Below, piece after piece: positions 62,786 through 64,000 of a stretch of DNA of 64,000 nucleotides; positions within the stretch are counted from its first letter, which is position 1, and the number at the start of each line of letters is the position of its first letter. Position numbers and translations under genes: made by a program. The stretch lies in assembly GCF_001651865.1 (NCBI RefSeq), contig NZ_LPUX01000062.1, positions 124,001-188,000 of the forward strand, read 5' to 3'. The DNA is from Sinorhizobium glycinis. Its GTDB lineage: Bacteria > Pseudomonadota > Alphaproteobacteria > Rhizobiales > Rhizobiaceae. The notes below the pieces were generated by a model. The model was given only the letters and a program-made list of their open reading frames with translations. It did not search any database and was not told where the DNA came from.

Positions 62786-63877
62786 CTGGACTTCGCATGC
62801 CTTGAAGGTGCGCTCGAGCTTCTCGCGGTCGAGGTCTCGGCCGATGAAGACGAGGCGGGTCTCGCGCTTCTCGCCTTCCTTCCAAGGCCGCTGGTGGTCG
62901 CCCTCGATGATCATGTGAACGCCCTGCACCACATAGCGCTCCGCATCGCCGGCAAAGGCGATGATGCCCTTGAGGCGCAGGATGTTCGGGCCGTCCGTCT
63001 GGGTGATCTTCTGGATCCACGGGAAGAAACGGTCCGGGTTCATCTCGCCGCCGCGCAACGAGATCGACTGCACCGTCACGTCGTGAATCGGAGACGGGGC
63101 ATGATCGTGGTGATGATGATGATGATCGTGGTCGTGATCATGGTGGTGATGGTCATGATCGTGATGATGATGGTCGTGATCGCAGTCGGGCCCACAGACG
63201 TGATCGTCATGCTCGTCGTGGTCGAGGAAGTGCGGATCGTTCTCCAGCGCCTTTTCGAGGTTGAAGGCGCCCTGGTCTAGTACTTTGCCGAGATCGATCT
63301 CCGACCGCTGCGTCCGGTAAATGCGGGCGGAGGGATTGATCACGCGAACGGTCGCCTCGATGCGCTCGAGTTCTTCGGGCGTCACGAGATCGGTCTTGTT
63401 GAGCAGCACCACATCGGCAAAGGCGATCTGGTCTTCCGCCTCGCGGCTGTCCTTCAGCCGGAGCGGCAGGTGCTTGGCATCGACGAGCGCGACGACGGCG
63501 TCGAGCTCGGTCTTGGCGCGCACGTCGTCATCCATGAAGAAGGTCTGGGCGACCGGCACCGGATCGGCAAGGCCGGTCGTCTCGACGATTATCGCGTCGA
63601 AGCGGCCGGGACGGCGCATCAGCCCCTCGACGACACGGATCAGGTCGCCGCGCACGGTGCAGCACACGCAACCGTTGTTCATCTCGTAGATTTCCTCGTC
63701 CGACTCGACGATCAGGTCGTTGTCGATGCCGATCTCGCCGAATTCGTTGACGATGACCGCATATTTGCGGCCGTGATTTTCGCTGAGGATGCGGTTGAGC
63801 AGCGTCGTCTTGCCGGCGCCGAGATAGCCCGTGAGCACGGTGACGGGGATCGGCTTCTGCGTGGTCGTTTCGGTCAT
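62780..63877 (-). CDS. CobW-like (COG0523) zinc-metallochaperone GTPase
   Basis: 365 aa G3E GTPase. Walker A GYLGAGKTTLL at residues 17-27, metal-binding GCVCCTVRGD at 69-78, ETTGLADPVPVAQTF, and the NKTD guanine-specificity motif in LLNKTDLVTPEEL. A loop of about 40 residues near 228-270 is almost pure His/Asp (HDEHDDHVCGPDCDHDHHHH and on), followed by the CobW C-terminal domain. The CxCC motif and His-rich loop are typical of zinc-allocating (ZNG1/ZigA) members rather than the cobalamin CobW, which sits with cobN in rhizobia. No Zur box was recognised upstream. Confidence 0.93.
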   Translation of the reverse strand: MTETTTQKPIPVTVLTGYLGAGKTTLLNRILSENHGRKYAVIVNEFGEIGIDNDLIVESDEEIYEMNNGCVCCTVRGDLIRVVEGLMRRPGRFDAIIVETTGLADPVPVAQTFFMDDDVRAKTELDAVVALVDAKHLPLRLKDSREAEDQIAFADVVLLNKTDLVTPEELERIEATVRVINPSARIYRTQRSEIDLGKVLDQGAFNLEKALENDPHFLDHDEHDDHVCGPDCDHDHHHHDHDHHHHDHDHDHHHHHHDHAPSPIHDVTVQSISLRGGEMNPDRFFPWIQKITQTDGPNILRLKGIIAFAGDAERYVVQGVHMIIEGDHQRPWKEGEKRETRLVFIGRDLDREKLERTFKACEVQA

Positions 63878-64000
63878 GGGAGCCTCGAGGATTGGCGATG
63901 CGCCGCGGGCATCTTGCGTTGGGGTCTCATATAGGAGATGGCGCGGCGATGCGCAAATGTGCGGCGCGCCTTTTCGCCGCCGTGAACCGCTCAGGCAAAG

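Noticed and set aside
63080-63200. Tandem repeat resembling a CRISPR or microsatellite
   Set aside because: It encodes the His/Asp loop of the CobW-like protein; GTGATGATG-type repetition is codon repetition.

Overview
This 64 kb window is high-GC, densely coding alphaproteobacterial chromosome. The best fit is Sinorhizobium/Ensifer. The reasons are: the aerobic (cob) cobalamin cluster cobF-cobM; a multisubunit pha cation/proton antiporter with PhaA as one long polypeptide; an emrR-emrAB flavonoid-type efflux locus; lysS-gltX without a glutaminyl-tRNA synthetase; and rhizobial intergenic palindromes of the RIME type. Species was not determined. No tRNA, rRNA, insertion sequence, prophage or CRISPR array was found. 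This looks like core chromosome rather than an island.

Left part (1-16 kb). The window opens in modB (truncated) with modA, preceded by a ModE-like palindrome. Then come ung and the corrin-ring genes cobF, cobG, cobH, cobI, cobJ, cobL, cobM on the plus strand, with cobK lying antisense and overlapping both of its neighbours. phaA-C-D-E-F-G follows on the minus strand, converging on cobM.

Middle part (16-35 kb). A CHASE/PAS/GGDEF/EAL protein is followed by an ATP-dependent DNA ligase with its ligase-associated metallo-beta-lactamase-fold exonuclease. Next are a nucleoside hydrolase, a D-amino-acid dehydrogenase-like flavoprotein, a rhizobial hypothetical, lysS, gltX, a TerC membrane protein, an AraC/GyrI regulator and a glyoxalase-fold protein. 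The emrR-emrA-emrB locus has two inverted-repeat operators, and emrB carries a single-base deletion.

Right part (35-64 kb). Carbon metabolism comes first: a Tat-exported phosphoesterase, LacI regulator-xylB-xylA, then a TIM-barrel isomerase, a Gfo/Idh/MocA oxidoreductase and a GH1 beta-glucosidase. These are followed by metNIQ, a GFA protein, a two-subunit aconitase X, trhO, a CHAD-CYTH pair, eda, a DUF533 protein, GNAT proteins, and a NicO-type metal exporter with a DUF1007 partner. The window ends with a LysR regulator, an ornithine-decarboxylase-type enzyme behind a long leader (probable speF-class RNA), a LysE exporter, a WD40 protein and a COG0523 (CobW-like) metallochaperone GTPase with a His-rich loop.

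Intergenic space is occupied by two classes of repeat. One is short RIME-like palindromes (upstream of cobF; at the 3' end of the CobW-like gene). The other is a family of roughly 120-190 bp composite inverted repeats (eight copies in two or three subtypes) that usually sit just after or between genes. At least two genes take their stop codon or C-terminal tail from such a repeat. I saw no clearly new multigene system. The items most worth checking are the antisense cobK arrangement, the leader with an overlapping small ORF before the decarboxylase, the structured region before metN, the orphan aconitase X pair, and the emrB frameshift.
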